DNA of 64,000 bases from Varroa destructor (lineage: Eukaryota; Arthropoda; Arachnida; Mesostigmata; Varroidae), in NCBI RefSeq assembly GCF_002443255.2, contig NW_019211456.1:54787743-54851742 (forward strand), in the 5' to 3' direction. Every line of letters begins with the position of its first letter. Within the stretch, counting starts at the first letter, position 1. Below the pieces are notes generated by a model. It saw nothing but the letters and a program-made list of their open reading frames with translations, ran no database searches and was not told where the DNA came from. A program made the translations under genes and the position numbers. Shown piece by piece: positions 53,301 through 63,211 of this stretch.

Positions 53301-56300
53301 TGAAACGCAATCGATTCCGGTTTTCTTCGTCTTTGATGCTGCCCGATCAGTTGACTTTGAAGCTTGAGCTGTGTTCCACCTAGTTTACTTCGAACTACCT
53401 TGTAGTCTTTGCCCTATGGATCGGCTCCCACTGTTTCGGTAGCCTGTTAGAATTTTTATTTGCTTGATTTACATTTAATTTACTTACACAAATTAATTCT
53501 GGCTTTTTTAAGTTTTCAAGTTGGTTCACTGAACTCCCTCTTCTAGTTCTGTTTCACTAGTATTTGGGCTTTTGTCTTTTGATCTTGTAGTGTGCTGACG
53601 TCTCCTTGGCCGTAGAAATAGTCTCCAGCATATTCACCACATCCCTGTGTTTAAGAACGCTTTAGAGTGTGTGGCAGCTCATATTGATGGTGTCCTTTAG
53701 CATACCCTTGTCGTTCGGCATTCAAAGGTGTCAATTGGGGTCAACCTCAGCTTCCTTTTCGACGGGAGCTTAACCCGGGCTAACTACCTCTCCCATAGCA
53801 GCCTTGTAGTTTCACTATATCTCTAAAGCTCTGGTTCATCTGCCACGTACTATCTGTACTCTACCAACTAGCTCAAGCCTAAGTGTGATTCACTAACCGA
53901 AGCTTTCTTCTAGCCAAACATTCAATAAGAAATGTTACTTTGGATGAGGTGCATTTGCTCCCGCGTCAATGGTAGCAACACTGGAATTCTCAGTGATTAA
54001 CATTTTGTCGCTTTTATCCCAGCTTTTTCTAGATAGGCAGCCTGAATTAGAGAATGCGTCGTGCTATATAATTGTATGGCCACAACCGTTATCTAAGCAT
54101 AACCGATACATCTTCCAGTTCACTCGCCGATGCCAAGGGGAACCTTCGTAGCATGAAAAACAGAATTACGCAGCGACCCAGTAATAGGTGTTGCAACACA
54201 AGTACAGAACTATGTTAGGGTCGAACTAGGACGACTTCTACCACACGAACACAGCCTCTGTTTTCCTAGAATACATCAATGAGTTATGATCGTCGACTTC
54301 GATAGTCCATCAATGGCATCGCATTTTTTTAGATCGACTCATTGAAGACCTTTAGATAGTTTATATGTGGTCTATTTGTGATTAGGCTTTTGTATGATAA
54401 CCGAGTTCGAATTGGTAGCCCCTTTTTACATTCTCCAGAACGTTGTGCCTTTAGCGCCTCGACGTCGTCTTCATCTGCATCATTTGCACACAATCCAATT
54501 AGGAATGATTGCAGGGCGCTTATAAGTACTCCACTAACTGACACTTCGCAGGATCCCCCTACTATTATTACAAACGGAACAATTTTTTAAACTCATTGTA
54601 GTTAGGTTGGTTGATAAGATGTTTTGGATAGGTCACAATTGTATGTTAAACTGTATTTGCGGTAAAAAGTGCCAAGTAACTTTTACTATATACTTGTCGC
54701 ATTATCTTCGTTACTTGTTTAGATTACTGTGTCATACTCGTCAGTCATCTACAACGGACAAATCTACATGATCTTTTGGATAACCCAATTTATCGGCCAA
54801 AAGACACATCTTGTTGGGTAAACCGGCTCGAGTTCCTTCAAAGCATTCTCTCACAGTGGGGACAGATCACCAAGGCACTGGGTACGACTGACGAAGAGGT
54901 AATCAAAATCTACAAGTAAAATAATTTATGAAATAGAAAGTTATTAGGATTTTTATGATGTAAATTTACGTAATTCACAGAACGTTAAATGCATCAAAAT
55001 GAAAGCGGACTTGTTTGCTTTGTAGTTCGGCTGATTGATTATAATCATTATTTTTTTTTATAAAGGACTAATTGTTAAGTAAATTATCCCAAATGCCAAG
55101 CTTCAAACGTAAGTATCTACTTCAAGTGTGGGATTCCTTCCTAGCAAACGTCATTAGTGTCTCTTCTTTCCGACTAACACCGAAGACCTGTGTATACATT
55201 TTCATGAGATAAAGAAATGATTTTTTTGATTTAGCTGTCTTTGAGTTTGTTTCAGGCCTTTAGTAATCGTTTTCCTTTGTGTTGCGTTCGTCGGCATGCT
55301 GAATTGCCTTTTTTTCTCTTTAACACTCCGTTTTTTTCTCGACCACCTTATTTGTTATGCCAACTGCTTGGTCCTCGATCATGCTTTTATCTGAGGAGCG
55401 TCAGATACTCTGCAGTCAACTTCTAAGGCTGGGAAATAGCGTATGCCACGTTATATAAGACGCCTGCGTCATAAGTTACATATGTGGAGCTTTCAGCCTG
55501 CCTTATCGTCTGCAAGTATTTCTGAAAAGTTCCATATTGAATCAGTATTTAGTTAAGTCATAGGCCGAGGCATCTGGTTTTCATTGATCCATTTGGTGAA
55601 TCAGAGAAAATGTGCATCCTCCTGGGGTCTCTTCATAGAATATCAGCCGTGTCAGGGCGACAACTGTACATCATTTTTGTGTTTTCCAGGCTTTCGTCAC
55701 TCTTCTCATCAGAAGTCTCTGTGCTTTCTGAAGTTTCGCCTTTGCTTAGTTGCGGTAGCACCCTATTTGGGCGCTCCGTATAACACGGTAGACCTGGATA
55801 CTGCCTTTCTTTTATATAAACTTCTTATTTCCGGCAGGATTTTAGCTAAACTATTTATTTATTTCTTTGCCGTTTAGTCACTTTATCGACGTGAAGGTTT
55901 TTACAAACGTTCGATTCGCCGTTATTTCTAAATATCGAGCTGGCGCCTTCACATCTTACAGGATATGCCTGTGTTTGGTTATCGATTAATAGCATTGGTT
56001 TGGCTTTTTAGGTTAGTATTACGTACGATTCCACTTCTATGCTTGTATTCTTTTGTATAGTTCCACTATCTACGCTTATTGTCCCCTTTTCGCCTTAAGT
56101 AACTATTTGATCCGAGTACAACTTCAATTAGGTCTTTTCTAGCTTTAGAAACTCCAGGGCGTTAATATAAGTCATTCCATAAAAAGGGCCAAATATTGAC
56201 CATTTACACACTTTAGAGATTGTCATAAAACAACTTTTCCCATGAGTAAGAACCCTGTTTCTATGGTTAAGGGTGATCAACTTCTTAAAGTTTCACTATG

Positions 56301-59300
56301 GTTCTGTGACTTTAGAGTCTCCACATTTTCTTTGTAGCCCCTCTGTGCCTGCGCTGCTTTATGGGCCGCCATTCTTCGGCTTCACTGTTTCAAAGTCCGC
56401 CTAGTTTCTTACCGCCAACAATACGTTCCTTACAGATAAATTTGCTTTTTGCTTATCTAAGCGTTAATAATTATTAGTCTCACCGGATGATACCCTCGCA
56501 GCCACAAACGCTAATATTGATTCTGCTTAAGGGTCCGTCTCTATCAGTAATCTGGCCCAGAACCGAACTGCCTATAATATACTATTTTTTGATATACAAC
56601 CAAAGACAAAAAAGACCGATTATTAGGGTAACTGCCGGATAAGACTGAAAATACGTTGGAAAACGTTTTTCTGTTGGTTTGATGAATCATGGATGGAACG
56701 TGGTTTAATGGAAGTTTACGTGTGAGAAATTTAGTATGCGTAATCTGTTCGAATCAATTATCGAAATAAAAGGTGCTCGCCAGCGATCTGCCTAGATTGG
56801 CAATTCACGTTTGGCTTGCTACGTAATTTTATGAACAATCAGAATAGTCCAATGTACTACCGATGATTTGGTAAGGTCAGCCTTGTCGCCAACTTCATCC
56901 TTCGTAGTCTACAAGTGAGCAGAATTACATGCCGTGCGTTTGTAGCCTTAGTTGTTTCAATATATTTAATAAGATTAAACTAGCAGTAGACTTTGCGAAC
57001 CTTTGAATAATTGGCATACAATCAGAGCACATAGACTTGTTGCCAAGTGAAGAACATTTTCCATAACCAATCACATTCTCAGTTAGTTAATCAACTTGCC
57101 GAGTTTAATCTCCAAAACGGCTATTGCTCAAACATATAGGCATTGAAAATTATAGAGAGAATATTATACGAAACGTTTTTGCTCCTTGTGTTCATTCTGT
57201 CAACGTTTATTTTGAATATAAATTCGTCTAGATTTAAAACTACGTCTTTCGGAAGCTACAAAAGTTCGTACAAATATTAGGACCTCGGGACTAGCTCTTA
57301 GGCTATATTCAGCAAGGAAATCAGCTCTTTGTAACAAATTCTGCTGCCGAAATAACATAAGGGTTTGAAAAATCTATTTTTTGATGTACTGATTAGAACG
57401 AATGCATTAGAAAAAAATAATCCCAGCTGTGCTTAATATCTGCATTAGCTCAATGAATATCGTTATAATGATAAAATTTTGTGCAACATTCTTATCTTCA
57501 TATTACTTATTTAATTTCAATCATAACTTCCGATCGGGTATGATTAATTCATCAACCAGATTAGTTTATGTATCAGACCCCACAAAAAAGCACTCCCCGG
57601 AGTCTAGACCATTCTCTTCAATTGCATTATCCACCTTCTTGTCAATCAATGACTGTGAATATTCGAATATGGAAAAAAAATCAACTTATGACCACTTGGA
57701 AATGACATTAACTTCATATGAGTTATACACATCCGAAATACATAGGGAAAATTAAACACACACTGTGCCTTATTATACCAGAAGCATATTATAGTGTATT
57801 CAATTCAGAAACAATTATACGACAGATAACCAGCCTCTCGTCAGTCTCCAAAAAGACCTTAAGAAATGTCTTCAGGATGCCATATCTACAAAGTAATGAA
57901 ACAACTTGGCAATCTAAAAAATGTATAATTTTCTATAGCCTTTTCATGTTTAGGGCAGTTGTTTATGCAAATACGTGAAACTAAAAATAGACGAAAGCTA
58001 TTCTTTACACAGACCTTTATAAAACTAGTTTATTATAAAATCTAATTACCTCTTTCAATGACCAGCCATTAATCGAGACTTATTAGTTTGTAAACATAAA
58101 ATGACTTTGGCCCGAATTCCTCATTGAATTAAACAATCCTTGGGCAATGCTTGAATAACATCTGCTCAGAATTATTACTGATGACTCACTTAATTGCTTA
58201 TCTAGCCAATAATAAAAAACTCAGTTAGCAAAGTAAAGCATATATATATATGTTAAATATCTATCGAATTGTCACCGGTGTTGATCGCCTGACATAGTCT
58301 GTATTAATTCACTTGTGAAACTCTTTTACCTGACACATAATATGAAATTACTCGTTCAAAATTACTAGCTTCAATATGTAACCTTCTTAAGGAAATGCTG
58401 GCAAATAACATATCTGACAACTGAGATTTAAAAAAAGCCCGGGAAAAACATAGCCTTATAATTTGTTAATTGCTATGCTTGTTTACAGGCTCAGTACACG
58501 TCGCCAATTAACATTTCTCTTTTAGAAGAAATCGTGAAATTCATCACTCCTTTTCGACAAGCGATACGCGATTTGTCTGAATCCCGAAAGCCAACGTTAC
58601 ATCTCGTGGTTGTTTGGTATACACGCCTTGTAAAAGAAATGCAACCAGAAAATACAGACAGTATTCTTATTAACACTCTGAAGACGCATGCAAGAATGTA
58701 CCTTATGCAGGTAAAGCTCTTTTTTTGTCTTTATATATATGTAGAACTCTACTTTGTTTGATTGAATTATTTTCTTATTCATATGGGATCTTGGTACATA
58801 TTGAGGATCACGGCGTACTCATTGAAAATATTTTTAACGATGTGTGACAGAAAACGAGTGTTTTAACACAAACGTTGCTTAAGTATCCTAAAAAGTAGAA
58901 CACTTTCAGCTTCATCTTAATAGTCTCTCTTATAATTGTACAATGATAACTTTATATGATAAAAGTAAAGACAAATATAGAGTGGTTACCAGATTACTTT
59001 TCTTGTACCTATTTCGACACCATAAAGGCTTAGAAAGAGGAGAATCAATTGATGGGAACGTAGTAGTTCCAGCTACAATTGCTTTTAAGCTTTTGATACT
59101 AAGTTTGCCTTTCCATATAAGTAAAGAGCGCATACGATACCCATCTAATTTGAAAGGACTTCTAGCTTTTAGCAGTATTGTTTATACTTGTGTCTCTCAG
59201 GTTTTTTAGTGAACTAAAACTGTGTCTAAATGTACCATAGGACTTCGTCGTGGTTGCACTGAATGGTTTGGTCCATGGTTGACAAAATAGCTATAGTATT

Positions 59301-62300
59301 GCGTCAAACTGTTTACATGCTTTCCTCATTTTGGGATTATAAAAGACAATCAAATCTGAAACGTTGAAATCTTGTAAATGGGAACAGCTCGCGCAAATCC
59401 GGCCCCTCAGTAGCTGTGTCGCAAGCTTCCGAGTATGTCTCCGTGCTTTTTTCAATATGTTGTTCAAGAAGCGTACCTGCAATCGTTCAAAAAGATTGAC
59501 AATGTTACTATTTTTGAGATCCCCAAACGTAGCTAGATTTTTATTAAATCTAAAGAGTTTTATTAAATCTAGATGCGTTCACCTATACAGTTACCCCCCT
59601 TCTAAACGTTGAAAACTGTTAGTCTCACGAGGGTGTAGATCTATGTACCACATGAAAGCGTGGTAAAAGGACTTTGAAGAAGTGTACTGTATATATAATT
59701 AGTTGAATTGTAAATTTGTAGAGTAAGATTGAAGAAAGTGTTTAAAAAAATGTCTCCTGCTGTATATTAAAACTTAGAGCATATTTTTAAAAATAGCAGG
59801 TTTAAATACAGAGTTACAGATCTTTTTTTTTTATAGATACTGCAATTTTATATTTAGAAATGTACAAGATGGGTGGAATACCTAGTGTGGCTTCCCGTTG
59901 CAGATTTATGATCCGGCTGCTTATCGATTCCCAATATATTAAGACAGTTTTTAGTTTATAGTGAAATATTTCCACCCAAAGGAATCTGGTTGAAGATACG
60001 ATTACCCTTTACAATTAGTAAATAAAATCTTTTTTTCGGACATACCGTACTTGGTGTGGAACGAATTTTAAAAGTCAGGTTCGCGAGCACGACTATGTCG
60101 ATGTTTTGTTTATAACCAACATCAGTTAAAGGCACCAAATGAAAGTAGAATGTTATTTCAATTTACATAATTGTGTATAGGATGTTTAAGCATAAATTTG
60201 TATTTACGAACTTTTCATAATGGGCGAAAAGAGCTACAAATCGGTTACGTGGTCAAGTCTCCTCGGGATGAACGGTAGTATCGTGAAGTCCATTTTTACT
60301 CGAACGGCTACATCAACAAACAGAATTGTTGCATTTAGGCTTCAGGAAACCCAAGTGTAAAAAGCAGTGTTTCTTTTAAATCGAGTCGTCGTTTCAGTTG
60401 TTTAATAAATAGTGGTGTTCTACGGAGCCAGTAGAGAATTGGGTTTCTATCTCAAGCAAAATAATCCAAGGCTAGCGCAGTAGCATTCAAAATAAGGTGT
60501 TCCTATATTAATGGCGACTAATTGAAGTGTAAGGCAAAATTTTCGCATCATAGAAGCGTTCATCGCTTTCAGTAAGAGTTTTACATAGATAATCTCTTTT
60601 ACGGCCGGCAAATCTTCCGCGACCTACAGAAGGTTCGCCCGCTTAGTATCGTCGTTATTCTCAGGCGTGTAACGAAACTGGCGTATTAAGTCTCTTGTCG
60701 CCAAGCAAATTTCGTTAGTTTGGTATATCGTGCATTCATTTCGGTTCTGGTGTAATCGGCGCGTATCTTGAAAGTTGCTAATTGACTGCCGGGTGTTTGC
60801 TCATTGACTTCGCTCAGTGGATCGCTGAGGACCGATGACATAACAAAAGCAGGCTTAGATTATTGTCGTAGGTTACCTCTGTGGTTTGCCCAAAGGAGTT
60901 AAGGTTAGCAACTTTACACGACTGTGTTCATCTAGAGGCTGTTCCTGAGAGGTTTCACGATATTTTGGGACACGAGCATTACTTAATAGCAATGAATCCA
61001 TATAATAATTACGTGAAGAAGGTTTTATTTCAACGAAGCTAGAAATTTGCCTTTTTTAGTACAGTGGGGATTTTTATTACATTCATTAAAATGACGCGGT
61101 TGCTACTCTTATGCAATGTGTAGGAAAGGTCAGAGCTTCAACCCTGGCGACCACATGGTTTATTTTTCTTATGCTTTTTTGAACTAAGGCACGTATTATA
61201 TATTTTCGTTAATCTAAGGCATAGGTTAAAGGATATTATTTTTAAGAGCAAGTTCCGTGGTTAGTTTATTTGGGATAGATCCAGCCGCATTATAGTTATA
61301 CATTTATTTACATTCAATTTATTTTACATTGTTTTTGTGTCATTGCAGATGGAAGTTCATCAACTGCATCGTATTGCACTATTTCTTCATCCGAAATTGA
61401 AATCTCTCAAACTACTTCAAGACGACGGTCTAAAGGTTCCTCTAGCTAATCGAGCAATGAAAACATAAAATTAAGTTCTCTGTTGTGATTGAATTTTAAA
61501 AAATTCACTGAGAGATAGTATTAATGGGTTTCGTTGGCTTCTTGAGAAAGGATTAATCTGAGCATGTGTATAATTTTTTAAATACGGATGAAAAGTTGAT
61601 TTTCCTGGGAAAAATCTGTTCAAGCTGTATAAATTACATAAGTAAACATTAATGTTTTGCAGTCTCCTTACAGAATTAACTCCTTTATTATTTATATAAG
61701 AAGATTTCTAGAATTTCCGGTAACTGTCATTATTACTTTAGCCTATCTGACCCAGACACAAGCCAGTTATTAGTTGATAATGAGTGTTATGTAGCCAGTC
61801 GTTTAAAAAGAAGTCTAGAAGAATTAACCTTAACGAGGCGTGTTTGTCACTTAACGCCATTATATTGAGATCACTAGCGACCATCGCTTTGTCACTTCCA
61901 TTGAGGTTCATCAAAGAATGTTTTAAAGCTATAAGAGTTACATATTTAATAGATCGACCAATTAAAGTGGCCTGAATTACATAGGCCAGGAACTAAGCCT
62001 GATCGTCTGTTTTCTTTTTTTTTCGTAGAGTGAACCTTGTGAAACTGCATCCATGTAACTGCAGTTACAGTTTTAGTCACTGATGTAGTTAAAATACTTA
62101 CGTATGTCGTACCTAAATATTGCTTAGACTTTTCAAATTTTTGTAAGATAACGTATTGATTTTAATAAAAATACGTTTCATAATTTTAGTTAAGCGTACA
62201 GGCAGAAGTACGATCCATGTTGTCCGCGCAGGTGATCAATTGCTACATGGAAGCCAATACCACCTCAAATCAAGTTACGTTACAAAAGGTTAGCACAATT

Positions 62301-62837
62301 CTACGACTTGAACTTACTTCTATTAATGATATGATCAAAAGATCTGCTATTAATATTTAGTCTGCAGTTCACCGGTATTATTGCTTTCAAATTAATTCGC
62401 TTTTTCAAAACAGTATTGTAAAATTTTAAGAGCTATTATAGCCTGAAGTAGCATAAATTTGAGCTCAGTGCCTATTTCGTTATAGAAATTCAAATATTTA
62501 GTTTTTTGATGCATTGTTTTGTATTTAGTCTTCTACAGCAGGTGTACCGACGGTTAATGGAGTCGGAGCTCGTCGAAGTACTGGGGGTCTTTTGACTCTG
62601 TCAGACCTAGAAGACACATCCGACGACGATGGATCCCAGTTCGACTCAGATGAAGTCAACAAGTATCTGCTACTAAGAGTGCCCAAGACACCTGCAGGCA
62701 CAGAATTCGATTTGCTCAAGTGGTGGGCTGCCCATGAGCTTGAATTGCCCAGGTCTAATAAGATTTTTGTAGACTTAAGAAAGCAAATATATCTTCTTGT
62801 TTCACCTCGATATAAAAATGATGATCTGCACATGTAA
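35097..62837 (+). CDS. Gene B: ZBED1/DREF-like BED zinc finger, hAT-transposase-derived protein, 10 coding exons, 691 aa
   Basis: The model joins 35097-35327, 38316-38658, 46457-46719, 52044-52234, 52478-52632, 54723-54898, 58489-58710, 61349-61435, 62190-62288 and 62529-62837. All introns are GT-AG with matching phases (0,1,0,2,1,0,0,0,0), total 2076 nt. The length is close to human ZBED1 or fly DREF (about 700 aa). The BED finger spans about residues 68-116 (Trp72, Cys92, Cys95, His114, Cys116). A hAT DNA-binding/insertion-like region follows (192-279), then an RNase H-like body (Trp281, Asp349), helical segments, and a start of the hAT dimerisation domain (Trp654-Trp655). The first catalytic Asp expected two residues before Trp281 is Gln279, and the distal dimerisation block with the conserved S..ER.FS motif is missing. 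Family members bind DNA and regulate proliferation or chromatin genes in the nucleus. The split structure and lost residues argue for a host gene, not an active transposon. The true ortholog is unknown. Confidence 0.82.
35328..38315. other. Intron 1 of gene B
   Basis: It splits the BED finger between the Trp-containing start and the Cys pair. The longest frame (minus, 36066-35668, 132 codons) has no recognised similarity. No transposon is confidently seen. Confidence 0.6.
38316..38658 (+). CDS. Gene B coding exon 2 (BED zinc-binding residues, Ser/Pro-rich linker)
   Basis: The acceptor is CAATTTTATAG|ATCCTG, phase 0. The exon continues the BED finger with VACSKCHKVYRF, then HKTGTSNILKHRC, giving the Cys-x2-Cys and His-x-Cys zinc ligands of the DREF/ZBED type. 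A basic, Ser/Pro-rich linker follows. The donor TAAAG|gttatt is weak, but its phase 1 exactly fits the next acceptor and rebuilds a Glu codon. Confidence 0.85.
38659..42289. other. Intron 2 of gene B, 5' part
   Basis: AT-rich intronic sequence before the LINE at 42290. No additional exon or recognised element was found. Confidence 0.5.
42290..45320 (+). mobile_element. Degenerate R1-like LINE with gag knuckle and RT, in intron 2 of gene B
   Basis: A CCHC-type knuckle (YGCGTNGHSKH, near 42420-42455) represents the ORF1 end. Further on, frames give SPGAVRLLIKWRPELSKDL and STHRPICLLYAAAKGIENVV (about 43640-43850), the classic RT start of R1/Jockey-like LINEs, and a TNDLTLLVV block near 44250 equivalent to the YADD motif. 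A charged C-terminal segment (EDREKARRRQVDRSIKDE) lies near 45240-45285. The copy is full of stops. It runs in the same direction as gene B. Confidence 0.7.
46457..46719 (+). CDS. Gene B coding exon 3 (hAT N-terminal helical region)
   Basis: The acceptor is GCTTGATTTCAG|AGACAC and the donor TTACAG|gtactt. The protein reads TKETVCFVCSDLLPLDVVF then PGLSGLLQACVDLG, matching the hAT/ZBED pattern in which a conserved D-L-x-P-L/F-x-x-V precedes a short P-x-F/L-x-x-L-x helix. It ends GGSLSLQ, just where the first catalytic Asp block of hAT transposases would stand. Confidence 0.83.
46720..52043. other. Intron 3 of gene B
   Basis: A 5.3-kb intron with a few open frames of 90-130 codons on either strand (for example 49264-49566 and 51481-51870) that show no known domain. 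Phases of the flanking exons fit without any further exon. Confidence 0.5.
50571..50593. repeat. (AATA)n microsatellite
   Basis: Nearly six tandem AATA units in intron 3 of gene B. Such tails often end non-LTR elements, but no LINE protein is recognisable just upstream. Confidence 0.85.
52044..52234 (+). CDS. Gene B coding exon 4 (RNase H-like core, first strand)
   Basis: The acceptor TTATTGCGAAAG has a poor pyrimidine tract, but phase 0 fits exon 3. The exon reads TWKDPETKAEHFIVTLHSM, comparable to the hAT block 'D-x-W...y-x-x-v-T-x-H', and later NMVGVLYQTLKDYDLHDFFHR. The expected Asp two residues before Trp is replaced by the Gln that ends exon 3. Donor TTCACAG|gtaacg lies within an Arg codon, phase 2. 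Confidence 0.8.
52478..52632 (+). CDS. Gene B coding exon 5 (second catalytic-Asp block of the hAT fold)
   Basis: The acceptor CTCTTTCTTTTTAG is strong, and phase 2 rebuilds the Arg codon. The exon reads LVYVTDQDSELVTALG then RLSCVTSAINAVLEF. This matches hAT 'v-T-D-n-x-x-N-m-v...C-x-x-H-x-l-N-l': Asp349 is kept, but the His of the C-x-x-H pair is Ser. The donor is CTGTGGA|gtgagt, phase 1, only 243 bp after exon 4's donor. Confidence 0.83.
52733..53330 (-). mobile_element. R1-like LINE, C-terminal end of ORF2, in intron 5 of gene B
   Basis: A 135-codon minus-strand frame (53140-52733) starts NRRLIPQINKRYSLTYYLT and includes GVRNDVKYTVKHC, REEVERTLQHP, MVNWMLQGEEKWTKIPDLV and MKFEEQEHIRRSEEE. 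This is the C-terminus typical of R1-clade ORF2, where the cysteines of the C-x2-C...H...C motif are partly lost. A helical stretch just upstream (EQKARENALRKAVAEVEKN) belongs to the same element. It is antisense to gene B and is the best preserved LINE piece in the window. Confidence 0.75.
54723..54898 (+). CDS. Gene B coding exon 6 (hAT helical insertion/RW block equivalent)
   Basis: The acceptor is TTACTTGTTTAG|ATTACT; phase 1 rebuilds an Asn codon. The segment YRPKDTSCWVNRLEFLQSIL occupies the place of the conserved hAT 'D-x-x-T-R-W-N-S-x-x-x-M-l-x-R' block; Trp is kept but the Thr-Arg pair is changed. It ends GTTDEE at the donor GAAGAG|gtaatc, phase 0. Confidence 0.8.
55400..56560 (-). 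mobile_element. R1-like LINE, reverse-transcriptase to thumb portion, in intron 6 of gene B
   Basis: Minus-strand pieces in LINE order are SIFGPFYGMTYINALEFLK (near 56200, RT 'G-P-L-L-W-N' block), APARYLEITANRTFVKTF (near 55930, 'a-x-x-Y-L-G-v-x-x-D' block) and STVLYGAP with QKAQRLLMRRVTKAW (55690-55800, post-RT 'LYGAPVW...RR' block). Stops interrupt every segment. It has the same orientation as the piece at 52733-53330, with exon 6 of gene B between them. Confidence 0.62.
56561..58488. other. Intron 6 of gene B, 3' part
   Basis: Two overlapping plus-strand frames (57429-57755 and 57718-57978) are open but AT-driven and unrecognised. No splice or domain support for a further exon. Confidence 0.45.
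58489..58710 (+). CDS. Gene B coding exon 7 (hAT helical region, L-x-P-F/x-x-A-x-x-x-L block)
   Basis: The acceptor is GCTTGTTTACAG|GCTCAG, phase 0. The exon reads LLEEIVKFITPFRQAIRDLS then ESRKPTLHLVVVWYTRLVKEM, a close match to the hAT/ZBED helical block 'l-x-P-f-x-x-a-T-x-x-L-S-x-x-x-x-P-T-x-x-x-V-x-P'. It ends HARMYLMQ at the donor ATGCAG|gtaaag, phase 0. Confidence 0.86.
58711..61348. other. Intron 7 of gene B
   Basis: Holds the Tc1/mariner-like fragment near 60220 and a GC-richer stretch (60600-61000) that could be more of the same or another relic. A 14-base word is repeated 19 bases apart at 59539 and 59558. Confidence 0.45.
60220..60420 (+). mobile_element. Tc1/mariner-superfamily transposase fragment (GYxNKQNC type)
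   Basis: The plus strand reads EVHFYSNGYINKQNCCI at about 60287-60337, then a stop. This is the 'D-E-A-H-F-x-L-x-G-Y-V-N-K-Q-N-C-R-I-W' block common in one large family of insect and arachnid Tc1/mariner-like elements; the leading Asp-Glu pair is altered. Nothing else of the nuclease could be aligned with confidence. It lies in intron 7 of gene B. Confidence 0.55.
61349..61435 (+). CDS. Gene B coding exon 8 (hAT 'LDPr-K' block)
   Basis: The acceptor is TTTTTGTGTCATTGCAG|ATGGAAG, strong. The exon reads HQLHRIALFLHPKLKSLKLL, equivalent to the 'a-x-x-L-D-P-R-x-K' segment of hAT/ZBED proteins with His in place of Asp. The frame stops 24 bases beyond the chosen donor CTAAAG|gttcct, which is a weak donor but is the one keeping phase 0. 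Confidence 0.75.
62190..62288 (+). CDS. Gene B coding exon 9 (short linker exon)
   Basis: The acceptor is CATAATTTTAG|TTAAGC, phase 0, reading LSVQAEVRSMLSAQ. Two donors keep frame with exon 10: GCGCAG|gtgatc after 62231 and AAAAG|gttagc after 62288. I list the longer form; the shorter would remove 19 residues. No known motif is seen; the position corresponds to the variable linker before the hAT dimerisation domain. Confidence 0.65.
62529..62837 (+). CDS. Gene B coding exon 10 (acidic linker, truncated hAT dimerisation domain, stop)
   Basis: The acceptor is TTTTGTATTTAG|TCTTCT, phase 0. The exon reads an acidic stretch (SDLEDTSDDDGSQFDSDEV), then the hAT C-terminal opening NKYLLLRVPK and FDLLKWWAAHELELPR, with the diagnostic Trp-Trp pair. 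The remainder of the domain is replaced by an unrelated-looking basic tail ending DDLHM and TAA at 62835-62837. Either the protein truly ends here or the last part of the domain lies on an exon not found in this window. Confidence 0.8.
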   Translation, partial: SSTAGVPTVNGVGARRSTGGLLTLSDLEDTSDDDGSQFDSDEVNKYLLLRVPKTPAGTEFDLLKWWAAHELELPRSNKIFVDLRKQIYLLVSPRYKNDDLHM

Positions 62838-63205
62838 TTATCCTAGCCTTTTTTGGTACTCTGACAATGTACTAATACGTGTTATAGTCAAAGCTATCGA
62901 GATCTTGAGCTCATAGTTTTCACGCAGCTACTGCAAATCGCTGGACATCCTTCCAATGCTAAAATATATTGAGACGAACAGCCAGCAAATAATAGTTCCT
63001 CATCTCAACTAAGACCCCATTTCCTAGAACTGCCTAGTAGTGCCTAGAAGCCAGCTAACTTGAGTCCTAATTTGCTTAATCGTAATCCATAAAACAAATA
63101 GTCATTAACTTTCTTAACTTAATATTAAGGCAATCGCTTAATGCAACGTCGCTCAAAATTTGAATGTCCGTACTTTGACCATTGTTGTTTTTTTTAACTA
63201 GGTTG

Positions 63206-63211
63206 AATAAA
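63206..63211 (+). terminator. Polyadenylation signal AATAAA for gene B
   Basis: A canonical AATAAA lies 369 bases after the stop codon of gene B, which gives a plausible 3' UTR length. No experimental support is visible. Confidence 0.45.

Noticed and set aside
57429..57978. Two overlapping plus-strand frames in intron 6 of gene B
   Set aside because: AT-driven open frames rich in Ser, Ile and Asn, with no similarity or splice support.
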